Below are positions 8,589 to 16,707 of a stretch of DNA of 64,000 nucleotides, one piece after another. Location of the stretch: positions 1,736,416 through 1,800,415 of the forward strand of contig NZ_NIPO01000001.1 of assembly GCF_002807015.1 (NCBI RefSeq). Reading direction: 5' to 3'. The stretch is from Avrilella dinanensis. GTDB lineage: Bacteria; Bacteroidota; Bacteroidia; Flavobacteriales; Flavobacteriaceae. The notes under the pieces were generated by a model, which saw only the letters and a list, made by a program, of their open reading frames with translations, was not told the DNA's origin and searched no databases. The position numbers were made by a program, and so were the translations under genes. The stretch's first letter is position 1. Every line of letters starts with the position of its first letter.

Positions 8589-10550
8589 TTACTTATTTTT
8601 TCCGTTGATTCTTACAAGATTTATAGACTTAATTGGTTGATAGACTAATGGGATCTGCTCCATGACAACTACACTTTTGTCTAATCCGAAAGCATCTGTA
8701 TCTTTTTGCCCAAAACGTTTTAGCAAAAAATAAGTTTTAAGCACCAATCCATCTCTTAACGAAAATTCATTTTCTACAGAGAGAAATTTTTCGGTTATAA
8801 TAAATTTATAATCTATACCCGGATTGTACTTTGTGGTTCCGTGATTCTTTAAATGTAAATTCAGCTCCTGATTGGAAATCAAATCCTGAATGATTCGGGT
8901 AAAATATAATTCTGTTCTTGGACGTATGCGGAAACCTATATTTACGGTAATCTTTATGATTTTGTCATCAACCAATTCATTTACGTCATAATTTAGTGTA
9001 TAAGGACTGTTCGTGCGATTAATATGAAAAAACCAATATACTTCAGCTCTTTTAGGTTTTTTAGCAAAAATCGACTGAATAATTTTTTCTTCAATCTGGT
9101 CTCTTCTCTCGGATTTTGTCAGATAAATCAGATGTGTTACAAATTTAGACACAGAGTTGTCATTGCTGAGCTCTGTAATTTTTTCTGAATATTTAACCAA
9201 ATCAACATATTTTGTATAACGGTCATTGATTTTTCTCCCGAAATAACTGATATACATCACAAAAAAGAAAACCCCTCCCAAAAATATAGTAATATATCCG
9301 CCGTGAGTGAATTTCATAACATTAGAAATGAAAAAGGATATTTCTATAACCGAGAACGAAACAAACAGGAGCAAGATGAAAAATTTATTCCATTTCAGCT
9401 TATAGGTCAGAAAATAAGACAGCAGGAAAGTAGTGGTCATCATCGTTATAGTGATTGCCAAACCATAAGCGGCTTCCATACGTGTAGAGGTCTGAAAGTA
9501 GAGAACAACAAAAATACACCCTACCCATAAAAGCAAATTTACACTCGGAATATATACCTGACCTTTGATTTCGGTAGGTTGTTTTATATTGACACGCTGC
9601 CAAAAATTCAGGTTGATTGCTTCACTAATTAAAGTAAACGAACCGCTTATCAAAGATTGAGAAGCTACGATTGCAGCCAAAGTAGCAATGATAATGCCGG
9701 GCAACAAAAACCAGTAAGGCATCATCTCAAAAAATGGGTTTTTTCCATCAAGAACTGTTATATTTTCATTTAAAACCCAAGCACCTTGTCCTAAATAATT
9801 GATAACCAAACAGGATTTTACGTATATCCAACTAATGCGAATATTTTCTTTTCCGCAATGTCCCAAATCGGAATACAAAGCTTCAGCTCCTGTGGTACAT
9901 AGAAAAACAGCTCCCAAAATCCAGAATCCCTGTGGGTAATGTACCAGTAAATTATAAGCATAATAAGGATTCAGGGCTTTAATCACAGAAGGAAAATGAA
10001 TAACTTGAGTCAAGCCGAAAATCAACAAAATTGTGAGCCAGATGAACATTATAGGTCCGAATGCTTTTCCTATTTTTTGAGACCCGAAACGCTGTGAGAA
10101 GAATATAACTGAAATTATAAAAATTACAATCGGGGCAACCGAAATATTTTCTAATCCTTTAATCATTTTCAGCCCCTCAATGGCAGAAGTTACTGTAACT
10201 GCAGGAGTAATTATTCCGTCTGCCAGTAATGCGGCTGCACCTACCATAGTTGGAATAATTATTTTTTTTCCGTAACGTCTTACCAACGAATACAAAGAGA
10301 AGATTCCTCCTTCTCCTTCGTTATCCGCTTTCAGTGTCAGCCAAACATATTTCAGGGAAGTTTGTAAGGTTAATGTCCAGAAAATACAGGACAGACCACC
10401 CAAAACCAGCATTTCGTTAATTTCTTTAGTTCCTATAATTGCTTTGAATGTATAAAGCGGACTTGTACTAATGTCTCCGTAAACAATTCCAAGAGCAATC
10501 AGCAAAGATGCAAAACCTACTTTTGAGATGTTTTTTTTGTCCTGTTTCAT
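8589..10550 (-). CDS. kup: Low-affinity potassium uptake protein Kup
   Basis: Kup is a K+/H+ symporter of the inner membrane. The protein is 653 residues from ATG 10550, chosen over an in-frame TTG nine bases upstream. It starts with the hallmark SLLIALGIVYGDISTSPLYTFKAI and has GEGGIFSLY and ADGIITPAVTVTSAIEG, about twelve hydrophobic segments to residue 430, and a hydrophilic C-terminal domain of about 200 residues. The start codon lies 5 bases after the stop of a tatA gene, with AAAGGAT just upstream inside tatA, so the two are co-transcribed and probably translationally coupled. KdpD/KdpE-like regulators and a Kup-like mini-protein lie upstream on the same strand. Confidence 0.95.
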   Translation of the reverse strand: MKQDKKNISKVGFASLLIALGIVYGDISTSPLYTFKAIIGTKEINEMLVLGGLSCIFWTLTLQTSLKYVWLTLKADNEGEGGIFSLYSLVRRYGKKIIIPTMVGAAALLADGIITPAVTVTSAIEGLKMIKGLENISVAPIVIFIISVIFFSQRFGSQKIGKAFGPIMFIWLTILLIFGLTQVIHFPSVIKALNPYYAYNLLVHYPQGFWILGAVFLCTTGAEALYSDLGHCGKENIRISWIYVKSCLVINYLGQGAWVLNENITVLDGKNPFFEMMPYWFLLPGIIIATLAAIVASQSLISGSFTLISEAINLNFWQRVNIKQPTEIKGQVYIPSVNLLLWVGCIFVVLYFQTSTRMEAAYGLAITITMMTTTFLLSYFLTYKLKWNKFFILLLFVSFSVIEISFFISNVMKFTHGGYITIFLGGVFFFVMYISYFGRKINDRYTKYVDLVKYSEKITELSNDNSVSKFVTHLIYLTKSERRDQIEEKIIQSIFAKKPKRAEVYWFFHINRTNSPYTLNYDVNELVDDKIIKITVNIGFRIRPRTELYFTRIIQDLISNQELNLHLKNHGTTKYNPGIDYKFIITEKFLSVENEFSLRDGLVLKTYFLLKRFGQKDTDAFGLDKSVVVMEQIPLVYQPIKSINLVRINGKNK

Positions 10551-10555
10551 AGAAA

Positions 10556-10735
10556 TCAATCCTTTCGGGCTAAATCGTTTTTATACATAGTGGATTCTCT
10601 TTCTTTTGAGGCATTTTTAAATTCTCTTATGCCATTTCCCAAACCTTTCATCAATTCCGGAATTTTTTTTCCTCCAAAAAGCAATACAACTATAACGAGA
10701 ATTATTAATATCTCTGATGCACCTATTTTTCCCAT
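10556..10735 (-). CDS. tatA: Twin-arginine translocase subunit TatA/TatE
   Basis: A 59-residue protein that is easy to overlook because of its size. It starts [20 protein letters not shown], then [13 protein letters not shown] and an amphipathic basic helix ending in a short charged tail. That is exactly the TatA plan: a very short periplasmic end, one membrane helix, the FGGKKIPEL hinge and an amphipathic helix. TatA oligomers form the pore for folded twin-arginine substrates. No tatC is nearby. Its stop is 5 bases before the kup ATG, an unusual partnership. A divergent CAACTTTG box lies at 10761-10768 (minus strand). Confidence 0.88.
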   Translation of the reverse strand: MGKIGASEILIILVIVVLLFGGKKIPELMKGLGNGIREFKNASKERESTMYKNDLARKD

Positions 10736-10832
10736 AAATATAAAATTTGGTTACTAGGTGCAAAGTTGGGTCAAAATCTGTAAACAGGTTATAAAAATAG
10801 AACAGAGATATATAAAGATTTTATAAAGAAAA

Positions 10833-11060
10833 TCAGTTGTGTGTATTTTTAATTTTCTTACAGGCTTTTCTCATTTTGAGAGCATACTTCAGCAGCTTCA
10901 TAAGCAAATAAAGAAATCCGGCAGAAATTATAATGATACCTGTTTGGTTAATTCCAATGGCTTTAATATCCAGAAAATAATGGATTCCCAAATCAGAATA
11001 CATTATTCCGAAGGCAATTATAAGAACAGGAATTTTTATGTCTAAATTTTTATTTCCCAT
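10833..11060 (-). CDS. Small two-helix membrane protein resembling the N-terminus of Kup
   Basis: A 75-residue protein with two hydrophobic helices (about 10-30 and 40-57) and a very basic tail. Its first helix, VLIIAFGIMYSDLG, followed by a KAIG segment, lines up with LLIALGIVYGD and KAIIG of the neighbouring Kup (about 10 identities in 25). The alignment continues loosely through the second helix (IN, LKY, KA in the same order). It lacks everything after TM2. It is located between kdpE and tatA-kup on the same strand with gaps of about 95 bases on each side. It may be a small regulatory protein of the K+ system or the remnant of a duplicated kup. The ATG and stop are clean. Confidence 0.6.
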   Translation of the reverse strand: MGNKNLDIKIPVLIIAFGIMYSDLGIHYFLDIKAIGINQTGIIIISAGFLYLLMKLLKYALKMRKACKKIKNTHN

Positions 11061-11154
11061 ACACCTGCATAGAATTACTATTATGCAAAAGTGGAAAGGA
11101 ATTTATAAGTAAGTTATAAATAACAGACGGGTTCCCGTAAAAAAAATATAAAGA

Positions 11155-11832
11155 TTACTGAAAACGATATCCTATTCCACTTTCGGTAAGAATATGTTTC
11201 GGTTGATTGGGATTCAATTCTATTTTTTTTCGTAATTGCGAAATGAAAACCCGTAAATACTGTGTTTCTGTCTGATAGCCTATTCCCCAGATTTCTTTTA
11301 GAATATACTGGTGTGTCAGCACTCTTCCTTCATTTTTAGCCAATAAAACCAACAAATTGTATTCGGTTACGGTTAATTTCAGTTTTTCATCATTTAGCTT
11401 AACGATACGGTTTATCAGGTCAATTTCTATATTATCAACAGCTATGATGGGTAAGTCTTCGGTTATGTTATTTCTTCTTACAGCAGCTCTTATACGAGCC
11501 AGCAATTCCCCTGTTCTGAAGGGTTTGGTCAGGTAATCGGTAGCTCCGTTATCCAAAGCAGAAATAATATTTTCTTCAGAGTCCTGAACAGAAAGTATGA
11601 TGATTGCCTTGGTAAACCATTGTCTTAATTCTTTCAGAAGCTGATGTCCGTTTATGTCGGGTAGCCCTAAATCCAAAAGGATAACATCTGGCGAATAATT
11701 GGCAGCCAACAGAAGTCCTTCTTTTCCTGTCAGTGCCTGATGTATTTTAAATCCATTTTCCAAAAGATTGATTTCCAGAAGCTTTTGAATTTGAGGCTCA
11801 TCGTCAATGATTAGTATTTCTGTTTTATTCAT
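11155..11832 (-). CDS. kdpE: OmpR-family response regulator, KdpE-like
   Basis: A 225-residue response regulator. The receiver domain has Asp10-Asp11, the phospho-acceptor Asp54 in ILLDLGLPD and Lys103 in LTKPF. The C-terminal winged-helix domain ends LRKKIE, HILTES, GIGYRF, and contains the QYLRVFISQLRKK recognition region characteristic of KdpE. KdpE normally activates the kdpFABC high-affinity K+ pump in response to KdpD. No kdpFABC genes are in the window; the downstream genes are the Kup-like mini-protein, tatA and kup. It overlaps the kinase gene by 8 bases, so the pair is translationally coupled. Confidence 0.85.
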   Translation of the reverse strand: MNKTEILIIDDEPQIQKLLEINLLENGFKIHQALTGKEGLLLAANYSPDVILLDLGLPDINGHQLLKELRQWFTKAIIILSVQDSEENIISALDNGATDYLTKPFRTGELLARIRAAVRRNNITEDLPIIAVDNIEIDLINRIVKLNDEKLKLTVTEYNLLVLLAKNEGRVLTHQYILKEIWGIGYQTETQYLRVFISQLRKKIELNPNQPKHILTESGIGYRFQ

Positions 11833-12916
11833 TTTTCAGATTTTTAATGAATGATGTTTCAGAGGGAATATAAATCGTAAATTCCGACATTTCATCTTGC
11901 TTACTGTTTAGTGAAACAGTTCCGTTGTGAGCTTCCACAAAGCCTTTTACAATCGAAAGTCCCAATCCCAAACTGCCTGACTTGCTGTGAGGCAGACGAT
12001 AAAATTTATCAAAAACTTTGGGAATCTCTTCTTTAGGAAATCCTTTTCCGTTATCTCTGATAATTATTTTGAGTTTTTCATTTTCATAAGCAGCCTCTAT
12101 ATTTATGATTGTATCCGGAGTGTTATGAATAACAGCATTGTGTAATAATCCGTGCACAACTTCAATCATCAGACCTTCATCAATTTTAAACAAAGGCAGT
12201 TCTTCATCAGGAGTAAAAATAATATTCCTTTCTACGGTTTCGTTTATTTTTCCGATAGCCATAAAAATCAGCTCGTTAACATCTGTCCAGTCTTTTTTCA
12301 GCTTAAAATTCCCCGATTTTAAACGGCTCATATTCAGTAAGTTTTCTACCTGTCTATTTAACCGCATGCTTGCTTTTTCTATTTCGGAAAGCAATTCGTC
12401 TTTTTGCTGAGTCAAAAAAACATCGTTATACGATTTTAAAGTATCCACACTGCCAATAATGGTTGAAATAGGCGTTCTTAATTCATGCGAAAGAGAATTC
12501 AGAATAGTTTCGTATAATTTTAATATTTTTTCTTTTTCTTCCTTTTCATTTATTTTATTTTCCTGTTTCCTGATTTTGTTCGTTAGAAAAGCATTTACGG
12601 AAGAAATAAACAAGAAAATAAAAAACAACAATATATCTTCAGAATCATTAATTTTATAATGAAGAATAGGTGGAATAAAGAAAAAATTGAGAATTAAAGA
12701 ACTCAAAACTGCTGACAGCATCACAGGTATAATATCATACAAAATAGCTAAAATAGAAACAGCCAATAGTAAAACTAAGGCTACAATTCTATAATCCACA
12801 AAAGATTTAAAAATATAACAAAATAGTGATAACCCAAAAATAAGAGTAACACTAACTACATATTGTTTAATCTTCGTATCTTTTGCAGTAATCAATTTGT
12901 TTTGAAATAAAATCAT
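11825..12916 (-). CDS. kdpD: KdpD-like sensor histidine kinase lacking the N-terminal sensor domains
   Basis: A membrane histidine kinase of 363 residues from ATG 12916. An in-frame ATG at 13012 would add 32 Ile/Asn/Tyr-rich residues with no family resemblance. It has four closely packed membrane helices with the KdpD-type DUF4118 signature LILNFFFIPP, then a dimerisation helix with SLSHELRTP (His about 144), the N-box LHNAVIHN, and the G-boxes DNGKGF and GSLGLGLSIVKGF. Classical KdpD is about 900 residues with KdpD and Usp domains at the N-terminus; those are wholly absent. The partner is kdpE, overlapping by 8 bases. Regulation of Kup in place of Kdp is inferred from position. Confidence 0.82.
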   Translation of the reverse strand: MILFQNKLITAKDTKIKQYVVSVTLIFGLSLFCYIFKSFVDYRIVALVLLLAVSILAILYDIIPVMLSAVLSSLILNFFFIPPILHYKINDSEDILLFFIFLFISSVNAFLTNKIRKQENKINEKEEKEKILKLYETILNSLSHELRTPISTIIGSVDTLKSYNDVFLTQQKDELLSEIEKASMRLNRQVENLLNMSRLKSGNFKLKKDWTDVNELIFMAIGKINETVERNIIFTPDEELPLFKIDEGLMIEVVHGLLHNAVIHNTPDTIINIEAAYENEKLKIIIRDNGKGFPKEEIPKVFDKFYRLPHSKSGSLGLGLSIVKGFVEAHNGTVSLNSKQDEMSEFTIYIPSETSFIKNLKNE

Positions 12917-13067
12917 TTTACAAAAATAGCTGTTTAGATATAAATATTTTATAAAATAATTTATTTGAATTATAAATTTATTAATAGTAACCGAAATACT
13001 TCTTTCTTCCATAATAACGATTTCTTTTGTGTATTGCTATTTCAGGACGGGACATAGTCCAAAATAA

Positions 13068-13097
13068 AAACAGCTGTCACAATTGTGACAGCTGTTT
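13068..13097 (-). terminator. Rho-independent terminator after the DoxD-DoxA gene
   Basis: A perfect 24-base palindrome at 13071-13094 (CAGCTGTCAC arms around AATT) is flanked by AAA and TTT. On the minus strand a TTTTTATTTT tract follows the stem. It starts 3 bases after the stop codon of the DoxD-DoxA gene. Confidence 0.85.
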
Positions 13098-13099
13098 CA

Positions 13100-14110
13100 C
13101 TATTTAATCTTGGCCGTCCATTCTGCACCGCTTATATCTATTAATCTGACGGTATAATTCTCACTCAGAGATATTTCTTCCAAATCAATGGTTATATCAG
13201 CTTTGGCACCAAGCGGCAAAACCAAACTATGTTTCCCGGGTTTGATTTTGGCTACATAATGATTATTGATTTTATCCTCAGGAAATTTCGCCAATTCATT
13301 TTGGTCAATCGTTTTTATAACCTGATTATTGTTATCTAAAATTTCTATTCCAATCAGAAATGAGCCATAAACATCAGCTCCTTCTACCCTAAATAATTCA
13401 AATGAAAGCTGAGAATTATTATAATGGATATTAGAAATTTCAACTTTAGGCTTAACCGATTTATTGTGAAGTGTGCCAAAAACTCCACCGTGAAAATATT
13501 GGTTAGTAAACAAAGTCAATCCAAAAATTAATATGGACATAATTAGAACTTTCGGTGCCAGATTTTTGATTGCAAGTGCTCCTGACCCTAAAAACCTAAA
13601 CCATTTTGTTTTCGTAAACCGGCTTTGTTTTCGCATAAAATAATTATCCAGCGAATAAGAATCACTACCGGTCAGGAACAAGGTAAAGCCACTTGCCACG
13701 CCCAACACCCCGATTTGCCATTCGTCTAGGCAAGTCGTTCCTATCCAGCCCGAACCTAAAAGAATTCCAATTGCCAGAAAGAAAACACCAATACTCATCA
13801 GGCGTGTGAACAAACCAAGAATGATAAACAAACCTACAATCGCTTCGACTATCGTAAATACAATCATAGCTGTTTGCAGAGCTTCTGGATTGGAAACCAA
13901 ATATTCTATAATTGGTTTAATCCCTAAAGCATTGGGTAAGAAATGGTTGAATTTTTCGCCTATATATCCTGCTTCTTCAGGGATAAGTTTGTTTTCTAAG
14001 ATTAATCGTCGCCAAAATGCCGAGAAATACGTCCAGCCGATAACCCAACGCAATGATAATGTAAACAGACCAGCCTTATTGGCTGTGTCGTCAATAAATG
14101 TGTTTTTCAT
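13100..14110 (-). CDS. Thiosulfate:quinone oxidoreductase, DoxD-DoxA fusion
   Basis: A 336-residue membrane protein. The N-terminal half (about residues 5-165) is a DoxD/DoxX-type four-helix domain with LRWVIGWTYF near the start and GLFTRL and IGILLGSGWIG between helices. After a further helix (about 185-205) comes a soluble beta-rich domain of the DoxA type (IHYNNSQLSFELFR, GKHSLVLPLGAKADI). In Acidianus, DoxD and DoxA together oxidise thiosulfate to tetrathionate and reduce caldariella quinone; here both are on one chain. The start ATG 14110 was preferred because the 29 residues upstream do not fit. The gene follows a small exported protein on the same strand and ends at a strong terminator. 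Activity is inferred from family. Confidence 0.78.
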   Translation of the reverse strand: MKNTFIDDTANKAGLFTLSLRWVIGWTYFSAFWRRLILENKLIPEEAGYIGEKFNHFLPNALGIKPIIEYLVSNPEALQTAMIVFTIVEAIVGLFIILGLFTRLMSIGVFFLAIGILLGSGWIGTTCLDEWQIGVLGVASGFTLFLTGSDSYSLDNYFMRKQSRFTKTKWFRFLGSGALAIKNLAPKVLIMSILIFGLTLFTNQYFHGGVFGTLHNKSVKPKVEISNIHYNNSQLSFELFRVEGADVYGSFLIGIEILDNNNQVIKTIDQNELAKFPEDKINNHYVAKIKPGKHSLVLPLGAKADITIDLEEISLSENYTVRLIDISGAEWTAKIK

Positions 14111-14197
14111 AAATTGATATTTTATTAAAGATAAAAATGATATAAATGAATCATACACAGACAAATCTCTAAAAAATATGAGTTGTCTGCACCTCAA

Positions 14198-14572
14198 TTA
14201 AGCTACATCAAGTTTCAATCGTTTATATAAAATATATTTGGGTGGGTCGTTTCCTGAGAAAGTTGTAGAATAATTGATAAAAGCTACTTCACAAAAACCG
14301 TCATAACACGGATTTTCAACATGATAATCAGGTTCTTTATGTCGATTGAATTTTGCTTTTTCCGCAACTGAAATCTGCTGATTGTCCTGAGAAGAAAACT
14401 GACAGCTGTTCAACTGCCCGGAAACTTTAAATTTATTGAGCGGTTGAGAATAATCAATATTTACAGCACCAAAAACCACAGCTTTCACAGGACAGGGACT
14501 CAGTGAAAACACGACAAAAAACATCAATATGATGTTTTTCAATTTTTTGATATGATTTGCTGACTTCAACAT
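14198..14572 (-). CDS. Small exported Cys-containing protein of unknown function
   Basis: A 124-residue protein with an N-terminal signal sequence (basic start, then ILMFFVVFSLSPCPVKA). The mature part is polar and has four Cys (NSC, NPCYDGFC) that could form disulfides. I do not recognise a named family, though small flavobacterial proteins of this layout exist. It lies 87 bases upstream of the DoxD-DoxA gene on the same strand, so co-transcription is plausible and a periplasmic role linked to sulfur chemistry is a guess. A second in-frame ATG inside the signal sequence would also give a working signal peptide. Confidence 0.6.
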   Translation of the reverse strand: MLKSANHIKKLKNIILMFFVVFSLSPCPVKAVVFGAVNIDYSQPLNKFKVSGQLNSCQFSSQDNQQISVAEKAKFNRHKEPDYHVENPCYDGFCEVAFINYSTTFSGNDPPKYILYKRLKLDVA

Positions 14573-14662
14573 TTTTCCAAATATAGGATTAATTTGTTTA
14601 CCTGTATAAAGTCATTCGTTAATCTATATTTAAAACTTCTTAGGCGTTGGCAAAAGAAATTG

Positions 14663-14670
14663 TAATTTTG
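14663..14670 (+). promoter_or_regulatory. -7 promoter box of trmD
   Basis: TAATTTTG matches TAnnTTTG exactly and ends 17 bases before the trmD ATG. The -33 region is poor. Confidence 0.45.
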
Positions 14671-14687
14671 CAAAAATAATTTGAATC

Positions 14688-15362
14688 ATGCGTATCGATA
14701 TCATTACCGTTTTACCCGAATTAATCCAAAGTCCGTTTGAAGCCTCAATCCTGAAAAGAGCAGTTTCTAAGGGCTTGGTTGAAGTTTATTTTCACAATTT
14801 GCGGGATTACAGCACCAACAAACACAAAAATGTGGACGATTATCAATACGGCGGTGGTGCAGGAATGGTAATGAGCATTGAACCGATTGACAAGTGTATA
14901 TCGGTTCTAAAATCGGAACGAAACTATGACGAAGTGATTTATATGACCCCAGACGGCGAAACACTCAATCAGCAAATCGCTAATAGTTTGTCTATGCTAG
15001 AAAATATTATTATCCTTTGCGGACATTACAAGGGTGTTGACCAAAGAGTTCGCGATAGTTTGATTACCAAAGAAATTTCAATTGGTGATTATGTTTTGTC
15101 CGGCGGCGAACTGGGAGCAGCTGTACTTTCTGACGCTATTATCCGCTTGATTCCGGGCGTGCTGAACGATGAAACCTCTGCCCTGACCGACAGTTTTCAG
15201 GATAATTTGCTGGCACCACCTATTTACACTCGTCCGGCAGAATATAACGGAATGAAAGTCCCGGACATTCTGCTAAGCGGAAACTTTCCGGAAATTGAAA
15301 AATGGCGGGAAGAAAAAGCCTATGAACATACCAAAAACCGACGTCCGGATTTGCTGGAATAA
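14688..15362 (+). CDS. trmD: tRNA (guanine-N1)-methyltransferase TrmD
   Basis: TrmD methylates G37 next to the anticodon of several tRNAs, preventing +1 frameshifting. The 224-residue protein has the SPOUT trefoil-knot signatures in order: [12 protein letters not shown], the SAM-binding knot with [11 protein letters not shown], and [13 protein letters not shown], then the C-terminal helical domain. The length is normal. Unlike the E. coli rpsP-rimM-trmD-rplS operon it stands alone here, facing away from the DoxD-DoxA genes and convergent with the lipoprotein gene, with a shared terminator hairpin. Confidence 0.95.
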   Translation: MRIDIITVLPELIQSPFEASILKRAVSKGLVEVYFHNLRDYSTNKHKNVDDYQYGGGAGMVMSIEPIDKCISVLKSERNYDEVIYMTPDGETLNQQIANSLSMLENIIILCGHYKGVDQRVRDSLITKEISIGDYVLSGGELGAAVLSDAIIRLIPGVLNDETSALTDSFQDNLLAPPIYTRPAEYNGMKVPDILLSGNFPEIEKWREEKAYEHTKNRRPDLLE

Positions 15363-15388
15363 AAAATCCCCGAATAAATTCGGGGATT
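15361..15388. terminator. Terminator hairpin between trmD and the lipoprotein gene
   Basis: AATCCCCGAA (15365-15374), loop TAAA, TTCGGGGATT (15379-15388). The minus strand carries the better T tract (TTTTTT, overlapping the trmD stop region), so it best serves the minus-strand lipoprotein gene but can act for both. Confidence 0.8.
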
Positions 15389-15412
15389 CGCATTTGTTAA
15401 AATAAGATTTAA

Positions 15413-15931
15413 CTACTCAGCTTTAAGTTTGTTCAAAGCCTTGTTGTACTCTTTTTTAGCATCTTCAGAAGCTTCTTTGGCTTTTTCCTTAGCATTTTCG
15501 CCTGCTTTTTTCACGCTTTCTTTAGCGTCTTTAGCAGTTTCGTCGATTTTTTCGCCTGCTTTGTTAGCCGCTTCTTTGGTGTCTTCCACAGCATTGTTGA
15601 TACCCTGCTCAACATCATTAGCTACTTCGCTGGTTTTGTCTTTCAGGTTTTCCCATGCTGTTTTGGATTCTTCCACTACTTTTTGAGCAGCTTCTTCCGC
15701 TTTTTTGTCGCCTTTAGCTTTGGCTTCTTCCAAATCTTTTTCAGCTTGTTTCAATTTTGCTTCAGCTTCATTAAGTTCTGCTTGTAACTCAATGTTTGCT
15801 TCTTCGGAAACTGTTAATTGTTCTTCAGTTTCAATCTGATCTTCGATAGGAGCTTCGGAATTTGTTTCGTTTTTGCATGAGGTAAATGCTAATAATCCGA
15901 TAGCTGCTAAACTTAAAAATGTTGTTTTCAT
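15413..15931 (-). CDS. Lipoprotein with LEA-like Ala/Lys/Glu-rich helical repeats
   Basis: A 172-residue protein with a lipoprotein signal peptide (lipobox LAFTSC, Cys19). The mature part is almost entirely Ala, Lys, Glu, Asp and Asn in 11-residue-like amphipathic repeats (EEAKAKGDKKAEEAAQK, VKKAGENAKEKAKEA), resembling late-embryogenesis-abundant or apolipoprotein-type helices. There is no hydrophobic core, so it is probably a long flexible helix or coiled coil anchored in the outer membrane. A spacer or desiccation/stress-protective role is possible but inferred. It is a single gene with its own terminator. The opposite-strand open frame is a composition artefact. Confidence 0.75.
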   Translation of the reverse strand: MKTTFLSLAAIGLLAFTSCKNETNSEAPIEDQIETEEQLTVSEEANIELQAELNEAEAKLKQAEKDLEEAKAKGDKKAEEAAQKVVEESKTAWENLKDKTSEVANDVEQGINNAVEDTKEAANKAGEKIDETAKDAKESVKKAGENAKEKAKEASEDAKKEYNKALNKLKAE

Positions 15932-16014
15932 AACTAAACTAAATTTTGTTTGGTGTAAAATTACTGATAAATATGCAAAAACGCCGGCTATTTAATAAAA
16001 GTTTATCATTTACC

Positions 16015-16704
16015 TTATTCGTTTAAATAGTCCGGTTTGTTGTACAAACGCATTTGCCGTAAGATAAAACGCTTTCTTTTTTCTGTATATTGTGTTCCGC
16101 CTTTAGCTTTGAATTTTAACGGATTAGGCAAAATAGCAGCTATACTTGCTGCTTCATAATCAGTAAGTCGGGCAGCATTTTTATTAAACCAATACTGTGA
16201 TGCCGCTTCAATTCCATACACGCCGTCGCCCATTTCGATAGAATTCAGATATACTTCCATGATGCGTTCCTTGCTCCAAAAAATCTCAATCAATATGGTA
16301 AAATAGCTTTCCAGCCCTTTTCTGAAATAACTTTTGCCTTGCCAAAGAAAAACATTTTTAGCGGTTTGCTGCGAAATCGTGCTTCCACCTCTTTTTCTTC
16401 CCTTAGTTTGATTCTGCTCATAAGCCTTTTTTATCGCTTTCCAGTCAAAACCATTATGGGTACTAAAATGTCCGTCTTCGCTGGCTATGACTGCCTTCTG
16501 GATATTTACCGGCATATCTTTTATAGAAATCCAATCGTGACGGCAGGTAACCGGTTTACCGTCATGCCATTGCTGAAAGCTTCTGACAGCCATCAACGGC
16601 GTATAAGGCACAGGCACAAACCGATAGGCAATTACCCATAGAACGGAAAACAGAAAAAAGTATAAAAAAATCCTTTTAAGCCACTTGACTAATTTCCTGA
16701 ACAT
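16015..16704 (-). CDS. mtgA: Monofunctional peptidoglycan transglycosylase MtgA
   Basis: This enzyme polymerises lipid II into glycan strands. The 229-residue protein has an N-terminal membrane anchor (about 10-28) and a GT51 domain: motif 1 ASEDGHFSTHNGFDW with catalytic Glu76, motif 2 RGGSTISQQTAKN, motif 3 KERIMEVYLNSIEMGDGVYGI and motif 4 near EAASIAAILPNP. No transpeptidase domain follows, so it is the monofunctional form. It lies 3 bases downstream of the DedA gene on the same strand, forming a two-gene envelope unit. Confidence 0.93.
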   Translation of the reverse strand: MFRKLVKWLKRIFLYFFLFSVLWVIAYRFVPVPYTPLMAVRSFQQWHDGKPVTCRHDWISIKDMPVNIQKAVIASEDGHFSTHNGFDWKAIKKAYEQNQTKGRKRGGSTISQQTAKNVFLWQGKSYFRKGLESYFTILIEIFWSKERIMEVYLNSIEMGDGVYGIEAASQYWFNKNAARLTDYEAASIAAILPNPLKFKAKGGTQYTEKRKRFILRQMRLYNKPDYLNE

Positions 16705-16707
16705 ATC

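Noticed and set aside
15429..15686. Open frame of 85 codons on the plus strand opposite the LEA-like lipoprotein gene.
   Set aside because: Its Ala/Ser/Leu repeats are the reverse complement of the Lys/Glu/Ala-rich real gene; there is no independent coding signal.
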